This document shows, one piece after another, positions 8,707 to 17,477 of a stretch of 64,000 nt of DNA. Origin of the DNA: Spirosoma aureum (GTDB lineage Bacteria > Bacteroidota > Bacteroidia > Cytophagales > Spirosomataceae); assembly GCF_011604685.1 (NCBI RefSeq), contig NZ_CP050063.1, positions 4,734,501-4,798,500 of the forward strand, in the 5' to 3' direction. The position numbers were made by a program, and so were the translations under genes. Position 1 is the first letter of the stretch. The number at the start of each line of letters is the position of its first letter. The notes beneath the pieces were generated by a model, which had not been told where the DNA came from, made no database searches, and saw only the letters and a program-made list of their open reading frames with translations.

Positions 8707-9438
8707 ATGAAACTGTACCTCGTGCCGACGCCCATCGGCAATCTCGACGATATTACCCTCCGGGCCATTAAAGTGCTGCAAAGTGTCGACGCAATCCTGG
8801 CCGAAGATACCCGTACATCGGGCGTGTTGCTCCGACATCTGAACATCAGCAAACCGCTCCATAGCTACCACATTTTTAATGAACATCAGACCGTTCAGCG
8901 GCTGGTGAATCAACTGAAAGAAGGGAAAACACTGGCGCTTGTTTCCGATGCCGGAACGCCAGGTATCTCAGACCCCGGTTTTCTTCTGGTACGTGAGTGT
9001 ATCAAAAACGATATTCTGGTCGAATGCCTGCCCGGACCAACCGCTTTTGTACCGGCACTGGTTAATTCGGGCCTTCCCAATGATCGATTTACCTTTGAAG
9101 GGTTTCTGCCGCATAAAAAAGGCCGCCAGACACGCCTTTCCGAACTGGCCGAAGAGGAGCGGACCATGGTGTTCTATGAATCACCCCATCGATTGATCAA
9201 AACCCTGCAACAGTTTTCGGAAGTATTGGGTCCCGATCGGCCGGCCAGTGTTTCGCGTGAGCTGACAAAAGTTTTCGAGGAAAATCAGCGGGGATCGTTG
9301 TCCAAACTAATTGCGTATTTTGCCCAAAAAATGATAAAAGGTGAGCTTGTTATCTGCGTTCAGGGAAAAGAACCGGCCAAAGGAAAGGCCAAACGACAGT
9401 ATGAAAATGACGTTGATGACAACGAAGACGATGAATAG
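8707..9438 (+). CDS. rsmI: 16S rRNA (cytidine-1402-2'-O)-methyltransferase RsmI
   Basis: RsmI uses SAM to 2'-O-methylate C1402 in the decoding centre of 16S rRNA. The 243-residue sequence has the full tetrapyrrole-methylase-fold signature: LYLVPTPIGNLDDITLRA at the start, AEDTRTSGVLLRH near 32-44, LVSDAGTPGISDPG, and the LPGPTAFVPALVNSGLP segment. The C-terminus carries an extra basic-then-acidic tail ending DDNEDDE. Its stop codon overlaps the start of the DUF4105 gene by 8 bases, so the two are likely translationally coupled. Confidence 0.97.
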   Translation: MKLYLVPTPIGNLDDITLRAIKVLQSVDAILAEDTRTSGVLLRHLNISKPLHSYHIFNEHQTVQRLVNQLKEGKTLALVSDAGTPGISDPGFLLVRECIKNDILVECLPGPTAFVPALVNSGLPNDRFTFEGFLPHKKGRQTRLSELAEEERTMVFYESPHRLIKTLQQFSEVLGPDRPASVSRELTKVFEENQRGSLSKLIAYFAQKMIKGELVICVQGKEPAKGKAKRQYENDVDDNEDDE

Positions 9439-10657
9439 CAACCGGATGGTCAAACAAATAATCGGCAGTTTTCTGCTCGTTCTTCAACTCATACTCAGTA
9501 GCCATCACAAAGCAGTTGCGCAGCCGTTTTCGCCATCGGCGCAGGTAAGTTTGCTTACATTCGGGTCGGGGGAGGAACTGTATTCAGTTTTTGGCCATAC
9601 GGCCATTCGTATTTACGACCCGACCCAGAACATTGACCGAACGTATGGATGGGGAGGATTCCGGTTCGCTGAGAATAATTTCTACGTTAAATTTCTGCGC
9701 GGCACATTACCCTACTACATCGATGCGTACGAGATGTACGTCATGATGTATGCGTATCAGGCCGAAAATCGAACCATCCGGGAACAGGTGCTGAATTTGT
9801 CGCCGGGTCAGAAACAGCAATTGTTTACGGTGCTGGCAACCAACATGCTGCCTGAAAATCGAACTTACCAGTACAAGTTTTTCTACGACAACTGTGCAAC
9901 TCGGCCCCGCGATGTGATCGCCAAGGCCTGCGGTGATAGTTTGATAATGCCATCGCGATCCCGAATGACAGGTAAATCCTATCGCGACTGGATGAATGAT
10001 TATCTGGGCGAAAAAGCCTGGGCCAAACTCGGAATGAACCTGGCTATCGGACAACCAGCTGATGAACAGACCGATGGCTGGCACGCTATGTACCTGCCCG
10101 AAAATGTGTATGATCAGATGGCGCAGGCCAAATTAAAACAGGCTTCCGGTCAGGTAGTGCCGTTGGTAGCTCGTGATCAGACCCTTTTTACGGCCGCGAA
10201 GACCTTTCCGCATGAGTTGCCATTTATTCTGGACCCTAATGTCGTGTTTACGCTGGTGGGTATTATTATCGCTTTATTTACGGCACGTCGCTACCAGGCG
10301 GGGAAAGTGGACCGCTGGCTCGATCGATGGCTATTTGGTATTGTTGGTTTTCTGGGCTGGTTTCTCTTTCTGTTATGGGTGGGCACCGATCACGGCGTAA
10401 CGGCCTGGAATCCGACGCTGTTTTACATGATGCCGCTTCATTTGCCTCTGATTTTTTGGGCTACCAGTTCGAAAGCAACTTCCCGGCGCCGAACTATGTA
10501 TTTCAGTCTTACTGCTGTATTGATTCTATTGGGGATGATCTTCTCAAAAGTGCCGGGAGGCTTCGACGTGGTGTTTCCATTAACCTTACTGATCCGTTGT
10601 ATTGTCAATATTCAGATGGTTCGGCGTGGTTACCAGACACCCGCACGAGTGGCATAG
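9431..10657 (+). CDS. DUF4105 integral membrane protein (Lnb-type lipoprotein N-acyltransferase candidate)
   Basis: The 408-residue protein has a signal or anchor segment (about 8-30), an extracytoplasmic domain, and about four to five membrane spans after residue 280. The domain carries FGHTAIRIYD (His56) and FYDNCATRPR (Cys155), the His-then-Cys order of a permuted papain-like active site. DUF4105 is, as I recall, the family of the Bacteroides lipoprotein N-acyltransferase Lnb, which would make triacyl lipoproteins in these Lnt-lacking bacteria. That assignment is inference here. The ATG at 9431 overlapping the rsmI stop is preferred; an upstream in-frame GTG at 9341 lies inside rsmI, and an ATG at 9446 is also possible. 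Confidence 0.85.
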   Translation: MNSNRMVKQIIGSFLLVLQLILSSHHKAVAQPFSPSAQVSLLTFGSGEELYSVFGHTAIRIYDPTQNIDRTYGWGGFRFAENNFYVKFLRGTLPYYIDAYEMYVMMYAYQAENRTIREQVLNLSPGQKQQLFTVLATNMLPENRTYQYKFFYDNCATRPRDVIAKACGDSLIMPSRSRMTGKSYRDWMNDYLGEKAWAKLGMNLAIGQPADEQTDGWHAMYLPENVYDQMAQAKLKQASGQVVPLVARDQTLFTAAKTFPHELPFILDPNVVFTLVGIIIALFTARRYQAGKVDRWLDRWLFGIVGFLGWFLFLLWVGTDHGVTAWNPTLFYMMPLHLPLIFWATSSKATSRRRTMYFSLTAVLILLGMIFSKVPGGFDVVFPLTLLIRCIVNIQMVRRGYQTPARVA

Positions 10658-10764
10658 GAAGTAGGGCATACGTCAACTTTGTCCGTTTTCATCGCGGAGT
10701 TCCGTCAGAATGAGTAGGCCAAAATCCGAATCAACTTCTACCGGTAAACATCTTTACCTCTTGC

Positions 10765-12057
10765 ATGAAACGGCTATTTATTGTCCTTTACTTGTTTTGT
10801 ATTGCAGATCTTGTTGCCCAACCGGCCGAGCGTCTCGTCAAAGTTATCGTTACACCCAATCACGACGACTGGGTTTATAAAACCGGCGAACCGGTCAAAT
10901 TTAACATCTCGGTTTACCGAAGTAACGTGCTGCTGAAAGGTGCGAAACTTCGGTATGAGATTGGCCCCGAAAAGATGGAGCCAACGAAAAAGGAAACCGT
11001 TACCTTGCGCGACGGAACGCTGGCGCTGGATGGTGGTACAATGAAAACGGCTGGTTTCCTGCGCTGTATCGCGACCGTTGAACTGGATGGCAAAGAGTAC
11101 CGGGGGCTCACAACGGCGGGTTTTGAACCACAGACCATTAAGCCAACGGTTGCCAATCCGGCCGATTTTCAGGCATTCTGGGACAAGGCAAAAACCGATC
11201 TGGCTGCCATACCCATCGACGCCCGCATGACGTTACTGCCTGAGCGCTGTACCGAACTAACGAATGTCTACGAACTGAGTCTTCAAAACATTAACAACTC
11301 CCGCTTCTACGGAATCCTGTGTGTGCCCAAGAAAGAGGGTAAATACCCGGCTATTCTACGAGTGCCCGGAGCGGGGGTTCGGCCGTACAATGGCATGATT
11401 TCTGAAGCCGAAAAAGGGTTTATTACGCTCGAAGTAGGTATTCACGGCGTTCCCGTCACGATGAATCAAATCGTGTATGATAACCTCAGCCGAGGGGCAT
11501 TGAGCGGTTATCAGGCCGCTAACCTCGACGATCGTGACCGCTATTATTACAAGCGTGTTTATCTGGGCTGTGTACGTGCCGTCGATTTTCTGGCAAGTAT
11601 GCCGCAGTATGACGGTCAGAATCTGGCCGTTACGGGCGGTAGTCAGGGAGGAGCCTTGTCCATTGTTACGGCGGGTCTTGATTCGCGAATTAAATGGCTG
11701 GCGGCCTATTATCCAGCGCTGAGCGACGTGACGGGCTACCTGAATGGTCGTGCCGGGGGGTGGCCACACTTGTTTGCGGGCAACGAGTTGGCGTATAACA
11801 ACAAGCCCGATCGCATTAAAACGACGGGTTATTACGACGTAGTCAATTTTGCCCGACTCGTGAAAGTGCCGGGGCGGTATTCGTGGGGATTTAACGACGA
11901 AACCTGTCCGCCAACCTCCATGTATGCGGCCTACAATGTAATTCCCGGCCCAAAAGAACTCGATACTTATCTCGATACAGGCCACTGGACCTTTCCTGAG
12001 CAAACCGAAAAAATGACCAGTTGGCTCCTGGCTCAGTTAAAAGGCGGTAGTAAATAA
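10765..12057 (+). CDS. Secreted acetyl-xylan esterase / CE7-like alpha/beta hydrolase
   Basis: The 430-residue protein has a signal peptide ending DLVAQ and an N-terminal beta-sandwich of about 100 residues (VKVIVTPNHDDWVYKTGE). The alpha/beta-hydrolase domain of the AXE1/CE7 type follows. The predicted triad is Ser293 in GGSQGG, Asp378 in GFNDETCPP and His407 in DTGHW. CE7 enzymes deacetylate xylo-oligosaccharides and similar acetyl esters. The N-terminal sandwich is an addition relative to compact cytosolic CE7 enzymes. It is monocistronic by spacing (107 bp upstream, 214 bp downstream). Confidence 0.9.
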   Translation: MKRLFIVLYLFCIADLVAQPAERLVKVIVTPNHDDWVYKTGEPVKFNISVYRSNVLLKGAKLRYEIGPEKMEPTKKETVTLRDGTLALDGGTMKTAGFLRCIATVELDGKEYRGLTTAGFEPQTIKPTVANPADFQAFWDKAKTDLAAIPIDARMTLLPERCTELTNVYELSLQNINNSRFYGILCVPKKEGKYPAILRVPGAGVRPYNGMISEAEKGFITLEVGIHGVPVTMNQIVYDNLSRGALSGYQAANLDDRDRYYYKRVYLGCVRAVDFLASMPQYDGQNLAVTGGSQGGALSIVTAGLDSRIKWLAAYYPALSDVTGYLNGRAGGWPHLFAGNELAYNNKPDRIKTTGYYDVVNFARLVKVPGRYSWGFNDETCPPTSMYAAYNVIPGPKELDTYLDTGHWTFPEQTEKMTSWLLAQLKGGSK

Positions 12058-12271
12058 CAGCGCATCATTCGTTCTGTTTTATCCACTATTTCGTACGGAG
12101 GCACAAAGCGCACAGGGAGAACTCGTTGTGTTCTTTGTGCATCTGTTGAAAACGGAAAAGAAGGCTGTCGGGTACCTGAGCCAAAAATTCAGGATAAAGT
12201 AGTTTATCTCTTTAACAGTCGGTTTTTCCGCTAGAACGCAACCAAATCGGTCAGAATTACGTAATTTCAGT

Positions 12272-13204
12272 ATGCAACTATTTGTTAACACGGCACTCAA
12301 TAATACGTTTAAAAATACACTTAGTCAGCAACTTCCTGCCGACATAACCGTTGTGTTTCGCCATGATCTGCCACCAGCAGACCAACAAACAGCCTTTCAG
12401 ACGGCCGATTTAGTACTGGGAAACCCGCCATCGGCCTGGTTTGCAGGGTCATTGCCCAACCTGAAGTTCTGGCAGCTGGATTCTGCCGGTTTTGATGGCT
12501 ACAAAAACGTTCAACTTCAGGCAATTGTGGCCAACATGGGTGATTACTTCGCCTGGCCCTGCGCTGAAACTATGCTGGCGGGTATTCTGGCTCTTTACCG
12601 GCGTATTCCCGAATTAGTAACCTTGCAGAACCAGAGTGAATGGGTTGGTGCACCGATTCGGGCCAGAACCGGATTGCTCCGTAACAAACACGTTGTTATT
12701 CTAGGTACGGGTACAATCGGACAGGCTGTGCGGCAGATGATGAGTGGCTTTGATTGTGTGGTCAAAATGCTTGCCCGCACGGACCCTAAAGCCGAACTGC
12801 ATTCGATTGATGAACTGAAAGCGGTCCTGCCTCAAACCGATATCGTAGTGAATTGCCTGCCCGGTACAGCAACCGGATTTGTTTCGGCAGATTTGATGGC
12901 AGCTATGAAGCAAGGCAGTATCTATGCTAATGTAGGCCGGGGTAGTACAACGGATGAATTGGCGTTGATCAAAGCGTTGCAATCCGGACACCTGGGGGGC
13001 GCTGTACTCGACGTGACAGCTGTTGAACCACTGCCCATCGACAACCCACTCTGGACGTTACCGAACGTGCTGCTGACGCAGCACACCGGCGGTGGACAAC
13101 CCGACGAAGATGCGGGTAAGGTGGTTCAGTTTATCAAAAACTTTAACCGGTTCCGGGCTGGTGAACCAGTCGAGAATGGGGTCGAATTGGGCCGGGGATA
13201 TTAA
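12272..13204 (+). CDS. D-isomer-specific 2-hydroxyacid dehydrogenase
   Basis: The 310-residue protein has the two-domain 2-hydroxyacid dehydrogenase layout. The NAD-binding GTGTIG motif is at 145-150, and the expected catalytic residues are Arg223 (NVGRGSTTDE), Glu252 (AVEPLP) and His271 (LTQHTGGG). The C-terminal half therefore looks fully active. The N-terminal substrate-binding domain is divergent, so the substrate (glyoxylate, hydroxypyruvate or another 2-oxoacid) cannot be assigned. It sits alone upstream of parC. Confidence 0.9.
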   Translation: MQLFVNTALNNTFKNTLSQQLPADITVVFRHDLPPADQQTAFQTADLVLGNPPSAWFAGSLPNLKFWQLDSAGFDGYKNVQLQAIVANMGDYFAWPCAETMLAGILALYRRIPELVTLQNQSEWVGAPIRARTGLLRNKHVVILGTGTIGQAVRQMMSGFDCVVKMLARTDPKAELHSIDELKAVLPQTDIVVNCLPGTATGFVSADLMAAMKQGSIYANVGRGSTTDELALIKALQSGHLGGAVLDVTAVEPLPIDNPLWTLPNVLLTQHTGGGQPDEDAGKVVQFIKNFNRFRAGEPVENGVELGRGY

Positions 13205-13362
13205 CCGTAAATACAAAAGTCAGTTTAGTATTTTTTGTCGATTTTTGGGCTTTTAAAGCCGATTTTTCAACTTTTTTTTGTATATTTAAGGAGTTGAACC
13301 GAGGATATATCGTTCGGCAAACCCCGCCTAATTATCCATTGAAATAGTACCTATTACAATTC

Positions 13363-16083
13363 ATGATGAACGAAGAAAATCAGGAACCGATAGACGACGA
13401 ACAGTCACTGCATGGAGCAGATAATTCTGCCGACGGCGCAGAGCCAATCGACGCTATAGGACCGGATGAACAACCGATTGACACCATTAACGAAGTCCTG
13501 CATGACCAAACCGTCGTTTCAGGGCTGTATGAAAATTACTTTCTCGATTACGCATCGTATGTCATACTTGAGCGGGCTGTACCTGCCGTTGAAGACGGTC
13601 TGAAACCCGTTCAGCGCCGGATTCTGCATGCACTCAAAGAAATGGACGATGGCCGATTTAACAAAGTCGCAAACGTCATCGGCCAGACCATGCAGTTTCA
13701 CCCGCACGGTGATGCATCGATTGGTGAAGCGCTTGTTAACATTGGTCAGAAAGAACTGCTGTTCGATACGCAGGGAAGCTGGGGAGACGTTCGTACGGGC
13801 GATGGGGCTGCTGCTCCTCGTTACATTGAAGTTCGGCTTTCGAAGTTTGCTCAGGATGCTATTTATAATGACAAGACGACGGAATGGCAGCTATCCTACG
13901 ATGGCCGTAAACGTGAACCGGTAACCCTGCCCGTCAAGTTTCCATTACTGCTTGCGCAGGGTGTAGAAGGCATTGCCGTTGGACTTTCTACCAAAATTCT
14001 GCCGCATAACTTCAATGAACTGGTCGAAGCGTCGATCCAGATCCTAAAAGACAAGCCCGTTTCGCTCTTTCCTGATTTTCAGACGGGGGGACTGATTGAT
14101 GTCAGTAACTACAACGACGGTCATCGGGGTGGTAAGGTTCGGGTTCGAGCCAAAATAGAAGAAGTCGATAAGAAAACACTGGCAATTCGTGACGTTCCGT
14201 TTGGCATTACCACGCCACAACTGATTGAGTCCATCGTTAAAGCGGCTGAATTAGGTAAAATCAGAATTAAGGCCCCCAGCCGTAACGTGGCTGCCGTCGT
14301 TGACAATACGGCCAGAGACGTTGAGATTCTGGTTCATCTCCAGCCAGGCGTATCACCCGATGTGAGCATTGATGCGCTCTATGCATTTACAGATTGCGAA
14401 GTGTCGATTTCGCCCAATGCCTGCGTAATCATTGGCGACAAACCTCATTTTGTCAGCGTAACGGATATTCTGCGCGTCAACACACACCAAACGGTACAGT
14501 TGTTGCAACGCGAGCTTGAAATTCGGCGTAGTGAATTAATGGAGCGATTGCTGTACAGTTCGCTCGAAAAGATTTTCATTGAAAACCGGATTTACCGTAA
14601 AATAGAAGAGTGTGAAACGTTCGAGGCCGTACTGGTAACGATCGATAAAGCCCTCAAACCGTTTAAGAAGCAGTTCTACCGGGAAATTACCGAAGATGAT
14701 CTGATTCGCCTGACCGAAATCAAGATCAAGCGAATTTCCAAATTCGATGGATTCAAGGCCGAGGAACTGATGCGCAGGCTGGAGCAGGAATTGGCCGAGA
14801 CAGAAGATAACCTGGCTAATATTACCCGTTATGCCATTGCTTATTATAAAGATCTGCAAAAGAAATACGGCAAAGGTCGCGAACGTAAGACCGAAATACG
14901 GGCCTTCAACACGATTTCTGCTAATGTGGTGGCTGCTGCCAACCAGAAGCTTTATGTAGATCGAGAAGGTGGTTTTATCGGATATGGCCTGAAGAAAGAT
15001 GAGTACGTCAGCGACTGTTCCGACATCGATGACATCATTATCTTCCGGCGCGACGCGAAATGTCTGGTTACTAAAATTCAGGAAAAGATATTCGTCGGCA
15101 AGGATATTGTGCACGTTTCTGTATTCAAGAAAAACGACGAGCGTAAGATTTACAACCTTGTTTATCTGGATGGAAAATCGGGAATTTCGATGGCAAAGCG
15201 CTTTCCCGTTACGGGCGTCACACGTGATCGCGAGTATGACCTGACCATGGGTAATCCGAAATCGAAGCTATCCTATTTCAGTGCGAATGATAATGGTGAG
15301 GCAGAAATCATAACGATAAATCTGACGGCGCAGTCTACCGCAAAAATCAAGCAGTTTGATTTCGACTTTGCTTCGGTCGGTATTAAGAATCGGGGAGCCC
15401 AGGGGAATATTCTAACCAAATACCCCGTGCGAAAGATTACTCAGAAATCGGGCGGTGTTTCAACGTTGGGCGGTGTCGATATCTGGTATGACGACCACCT
15501 CGGGCGGTTGAATCGCGACGAACGCGGACGACTTCTCGGCAATTTTGATGCAAAAGATAGCATTCTGGTCGTTTATAAAGATGGACAGTATGAATTGACC
15601 AGCTTTGACCTGACCAATCGGTATGAGCCGAATGAGGTGGCTGTGTTAATGAAATTTGATCCGGAAACGGTCCTGTCGGCGATCTATTACGAGATCAATC
15701 AGAAGGCGTGGTATGTGAAACGGTTTAAAGTCGAAACAACATCGCTTGATAAGAAATTTAGTTTTATTGGTGATACCAAAGGATCGAAGAACCTGGCCGT
15801 AACAGCCGATCGCTTTCCGCGTATTGAAATTGTGCATCAGGTAAAGGATAGGGGTCCACTCGAAAAAATGGTCCTTGAGCCAGAAGGTTTTATTGAAGTG
15901 CGGGGTTGGAAAGCACTAGGAAATAAACTTCCTTTTGCTAAGGTGAAAGAAGTAAAACTGCTGGCTCCAAAGGTTGTGATTCCGAATGCGGTAAAGAATC
16001 CAATAAAACCGGCAGATCCTGTTGAAACCAGTACAACGGAGACAGACGAAAAAGAGTCTGTTCAGTTAGGATTGTTTTCCTAG
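13363..16083 (+). CDS. parC: DNA topoisomerase IV subunit A
   Basis: The 906-residue protein is a type IIA topoisomerase A subunit. It has YFLDYASYVILERAVPAVEDG, the QFHPHGDASIGEAL helix and the active-site Tyr154 in PRYIEVR. The long coiled-coil arm and C-terminal beta-pinwheel follow. The length and wording match the second GyrA-like paralogue of Bacteroidota, usually called ParC, which relaxes and decatenates DNA with ParE. The first about 45 residues are acidic and non-conserved. ParE is not adjacent. A gyrA assignment is less likely because canonical GyrA in this phylum has a shorter N-terminus and a GyrA-box tail. Confidence 0.88.
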   Translation: MMNEENQEPIDDEQSLHGADNSADGAEPIDAIGPDEQPIDTINEVLHDQTVVSGLYENYFLDYASYVILERAVPAVEDGLKPVQRRILHALKEMDDGRFNKVANVIGQTMQFHPHGDASIGEALVNIGQKELLFDTQGSWGDVRTGDGAAAPRYIEVRLSKFAQDAIYNDKTTEWQLSYDGRKREPVTLPVKFPLLLAQGVEGIAVGLSTKILPHNFNELVEASIQILKDKPVSLFPDFQTGGLIDVSNYNDGHRGGKVRVRAKIEEVDKKTLAIRDVPFGITTPQLIESIVKAAELGKIRIKAPSRNVAAVVDNTARDVEILVHLQPGVSPDVSIDALYAFTDCEVSISPNACVIIGDKPHFVSVTDILRVNTHQTVQLLQRELEIRRSELMERLLYSSLEKIFIENRIYRKIEECETFEAVLVTIDKALKPFKKQFYREITEDDLIRLTEIKIKRISKFDGFKAEELMRRLEQELAETEDNLANITRYAIAYYKDLQKKYGKGRERKTEIRAFNTISANVVAAANQKLYVDREGGFIGYGLKKDEYVSDCSDIDDIIIFRRDAKCLVTKIQEKIFVGKDIVHVSVFKKNDERKIYNLVYLDGKSGISMAKRFPVTGVTRDREYDLTMGNPKSKLSYFSANDNGEAEIITINLTAQSTAKIKQFDFDFASVGIKNRGAQGNILTKYPVRKITQKSGGVSTLGGVDIWYDDHLGRLNRDERGRLLGNFDAKDSILVVYKDGQYELTSFDLTNRYEPNEVAVLMKFDPETVLSAIYYEINQKAWYVKRFKVETTSLDKKFSFIGDTKGSKNLAVTADRFPRIEIVHQVKDRGPLEKMVLEPEGFIEVRGWKALGNKLPFAKVKEVKLLAPKVVIPNAVKNPIKPADPVETSTTETDEKESVQLGLFS

Positions 16084-16094
16084 AACCATTAAAT

Positions 16095-16119
16095 CCTTCC
16101 AGAACTGGATTCTGGAAGG
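16095..16119. other. Short hairpin after parC
   Basis: A perfect 10-bp stem (16095-16104 with 16110-16119) encloses a 5-nt loop, 11 bases after the parC stop. No T run follows, so it is either a weak terminator or an mRNA processing/stabilising hairpin between parC and the VOC gene. Its location argues that the VOC gene starts at the ATG 16131 and not at the GTG 16119 inside the stem. Confidence 0.55.
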
Positions 16120-16130
16120 TGAATACAGCC

Positions 16131-16496
16131 ATGGAAGAAAAGCCTTTTTTAGGATTACGAACGGTAATTTATGCAGCTCCAGACCTTTCGGCAACAAAGG
16201 CCTGGTATGCAAAAGCACTGGCGATCGAGCCTTATTTCGATGAGCCCTTTTACGTAGGATTCAACGTGGGTGGTTATGAACTGGGACTTATTCCCGATGC
16301 GTCAATTGTTGAGGGTAGCACCGTTAGCTATTGGGGCGTTGCCGATATTGATAAAGTAATACAAAGATTTCTTAATTTGGGAGCGAGTATACACACTGAT
16401 ATTCAGGATGTAGGCGACGGAATTAAGACTGCATCCATAAAAGATCCATTTGGTAATGTTGTTGGATTAATCGAAAATCCACATTTTAGTTTGTAA
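16131..16496 (+). CDS. VOC-superfamily (glyoxalase/bleomycin-resistance-like) protein
   Basis: The 121-residue product shows the paired beta-alpha-beta-beta-beta modules of the VOC fold: LGLRTVIYAAPDLSATKAWYAKAL at the start and the closing IKDPFGNVVGLIENP strand. It probably binds a metal and a small substrate or toxin, but no specific function can be assigned. The ATG at 16131 is preferred over a GTG at 16119 that lies inside a hairpin. Its stop codon is separated by one base from the SanA-like gene, so the two are co-transcribed. Confidence 0.85.
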   Translation: MEEKPFLGLRTVIYAAPDLSATKAWYAKALAIEPYFDEPFYVGFNVGGYELGLIPDASIVEGSTVSYWGVADIDKVIQRFLNLGASIHTDIQDVGDGIKTASIKDPFGNVVGLIENPHFSL

Positions 16497-16497
16497 A

Positions 16498-17202
16498 ATG
16501 AACACGACGTTGGCCACCGACTACAGCGACGACACGCCCCGCGAAGCGGTTGGCGTTCGCGTGGTCAAATGGACCATCAAGTTTACCATTGCGCTGACAT
16601 TCACGGGGGCCATGGTCGTGTTGATTAGCAATTGGTGGGTTGTTCATAACACACAGGACCAGATCTATTTTGACATCAATGAGTTACCCGCTAACGATGT
16701 CGGCCTGGTGCTTGGCACGAGTAAGTTTGTTCGATCTGGAAAAGAAAACCTTTTCTTCCGTTACCGGATGGAAGCTACTGCCCGACTTTGGAAGGAGGGG
16801 AAAATTAAATACCTGATTCTGAGCGGAAATAACGATTCGGAGTACTATAATGAGCCAGTAGACATGCAGCGGGCACTGGTAAAACTAGGGGTACCAACAT
16901 CCGTAATGACACTCGATTACGCTGGTTATCGGACATTCGATTCAGTCGTTCGCTGCAAAGACGTCTTCAACCAGGAAAAAATTACGATTATCTCCCAGAA
17001 TTTCCACAATGCCCGTGCGCTCTACATTGGTAATCATGAGGGAATAGAGGCTATTGCCTTTGCCGCCCAGGATGTTCCCGATGGTTACTCCCTTCGCACC
17101 CTCGTTCGCGAATACCTCGCCCGGCCATACGCCCTCCTCGACGTATATTTGCTGCGCCCACAACCGGAGAAAGGTAACTGGGAGCGAAAAAAAGACCGGT
17201 AA
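16498..17202 (+). CDS. SanA/YdcF-like DUF218 envelope protein
   Basis: The 234-residue protein has a cytoplasmic N-terminus, one transmembrane segment (about 29-48) and a periplasmic DUF218 domain. The domain shows DVGLVLGTSKFVRSG, LILSGNN, VDMQRALVKLGVP and the FDSVVRCKDVF and ISQNFHNARAL segments typical of SanA. SanA and relatives affect outer-membrane barrier function and vancomycin exclusion in enterobacteria; the biochemical activity is not settled. It follows the VOC gene by one base and is followed by two hairpins. Confidence 0.85.
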   Translation: MNTTLATDYSDDTPREAVGVRVVKWTIKFTIALTFTGAMVVLISNWWVVHNTQDQIYFDINELPANDVGLVLGTSKFVRSGKENLFFRYRMEATARLWKEGKIKYLILSGNNDSEYYNEPVDMQRALVKLGVPTSVMTLDYAGYRTFDSVVRCKDVFNQEKITIISQNFHNARALYIGNHEGIEAIAFAAQDVPDGYSLRTLVREYLARPYALLDVYLLRPQPEKGNWERKKDR

Positions 17203-17288
17203 ATTTTATTGGATTTACGGTTCGTCAGAATACCGGGGCTTTCAATCATTTAGCCAACATAACCCGTCAACCTAATGCTCGGCCACTT

Positions 17289-17323
17289 TAAACCGATTAA
17301 GTTTCAAAAATCTAATCGGTTTA
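17289..17323 (+). terminator. Hairpin downstream of the sanA-like gene
   Basis: An 11-bp perfect stem (17289-17299 with 17313-17323) with a 13-nt loop lies 87 bases after the SanA-like stop. The sequence after it is AT-rich with no strict T run, so it is a moderate terminator candidate. Confidence 0.5.
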
Positions 17324-17412
17324 TAATCAACCACATTCATGACGAGTACGTAAAAAATCTAAATTGGAAGAGTATTTGTTAGAGCAACAATTTAAAAAAA
17401 TGCTTCGTATAC

Positions 17413-17450
17413 AAAAAGCCCGATTCCAGACGTCTGGGATCGGGCTTTTT
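17413..17450. terminator. Bidirectional rho-independent terminator
   Basis: Arms AAAAAGCCCGAT (17413-17424) and ATCGGGCTTTTT (17439-17450) form a GC-rich stem extended by further inner pairs. A-run and T-run flanks let it act on both strands. It serves the convergent SanA-like gene on plus and the Ppx-like operon on minus. Confidence 0.85.
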
Positions 17451-17477
17451 GCTGAATGGGCCTGATTCTCAAACCCG

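Noticed and set aside
9341..9430. Upstream GTG start for the DUF4105 protein
   Set aside because: It would add 30 Met/Lys/Thr-rich residues read out of frame inside rsmI; the ATG at 9431 at the rsmI stop gives a clean signal segment.
11356..12003. 215-residue minus-strand ORF
   Set aside because: Antisense to the CE7 esterase with its catalytic triad; composition is that of a shadow frame.
12095..12150. GCACAAAG/CTTTGTGC inverted repeat between the esterase and dehydrogenase genes
   Set aside because: The loop is long and there is no T run; the words look like a common low-information intergenic repeat of Bacteroidota, and I could not support a terminator or operator.
14536..15114. 192-residue minus-strand ORF
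   Set aside because: Antisense to parC; no domain or signal features.
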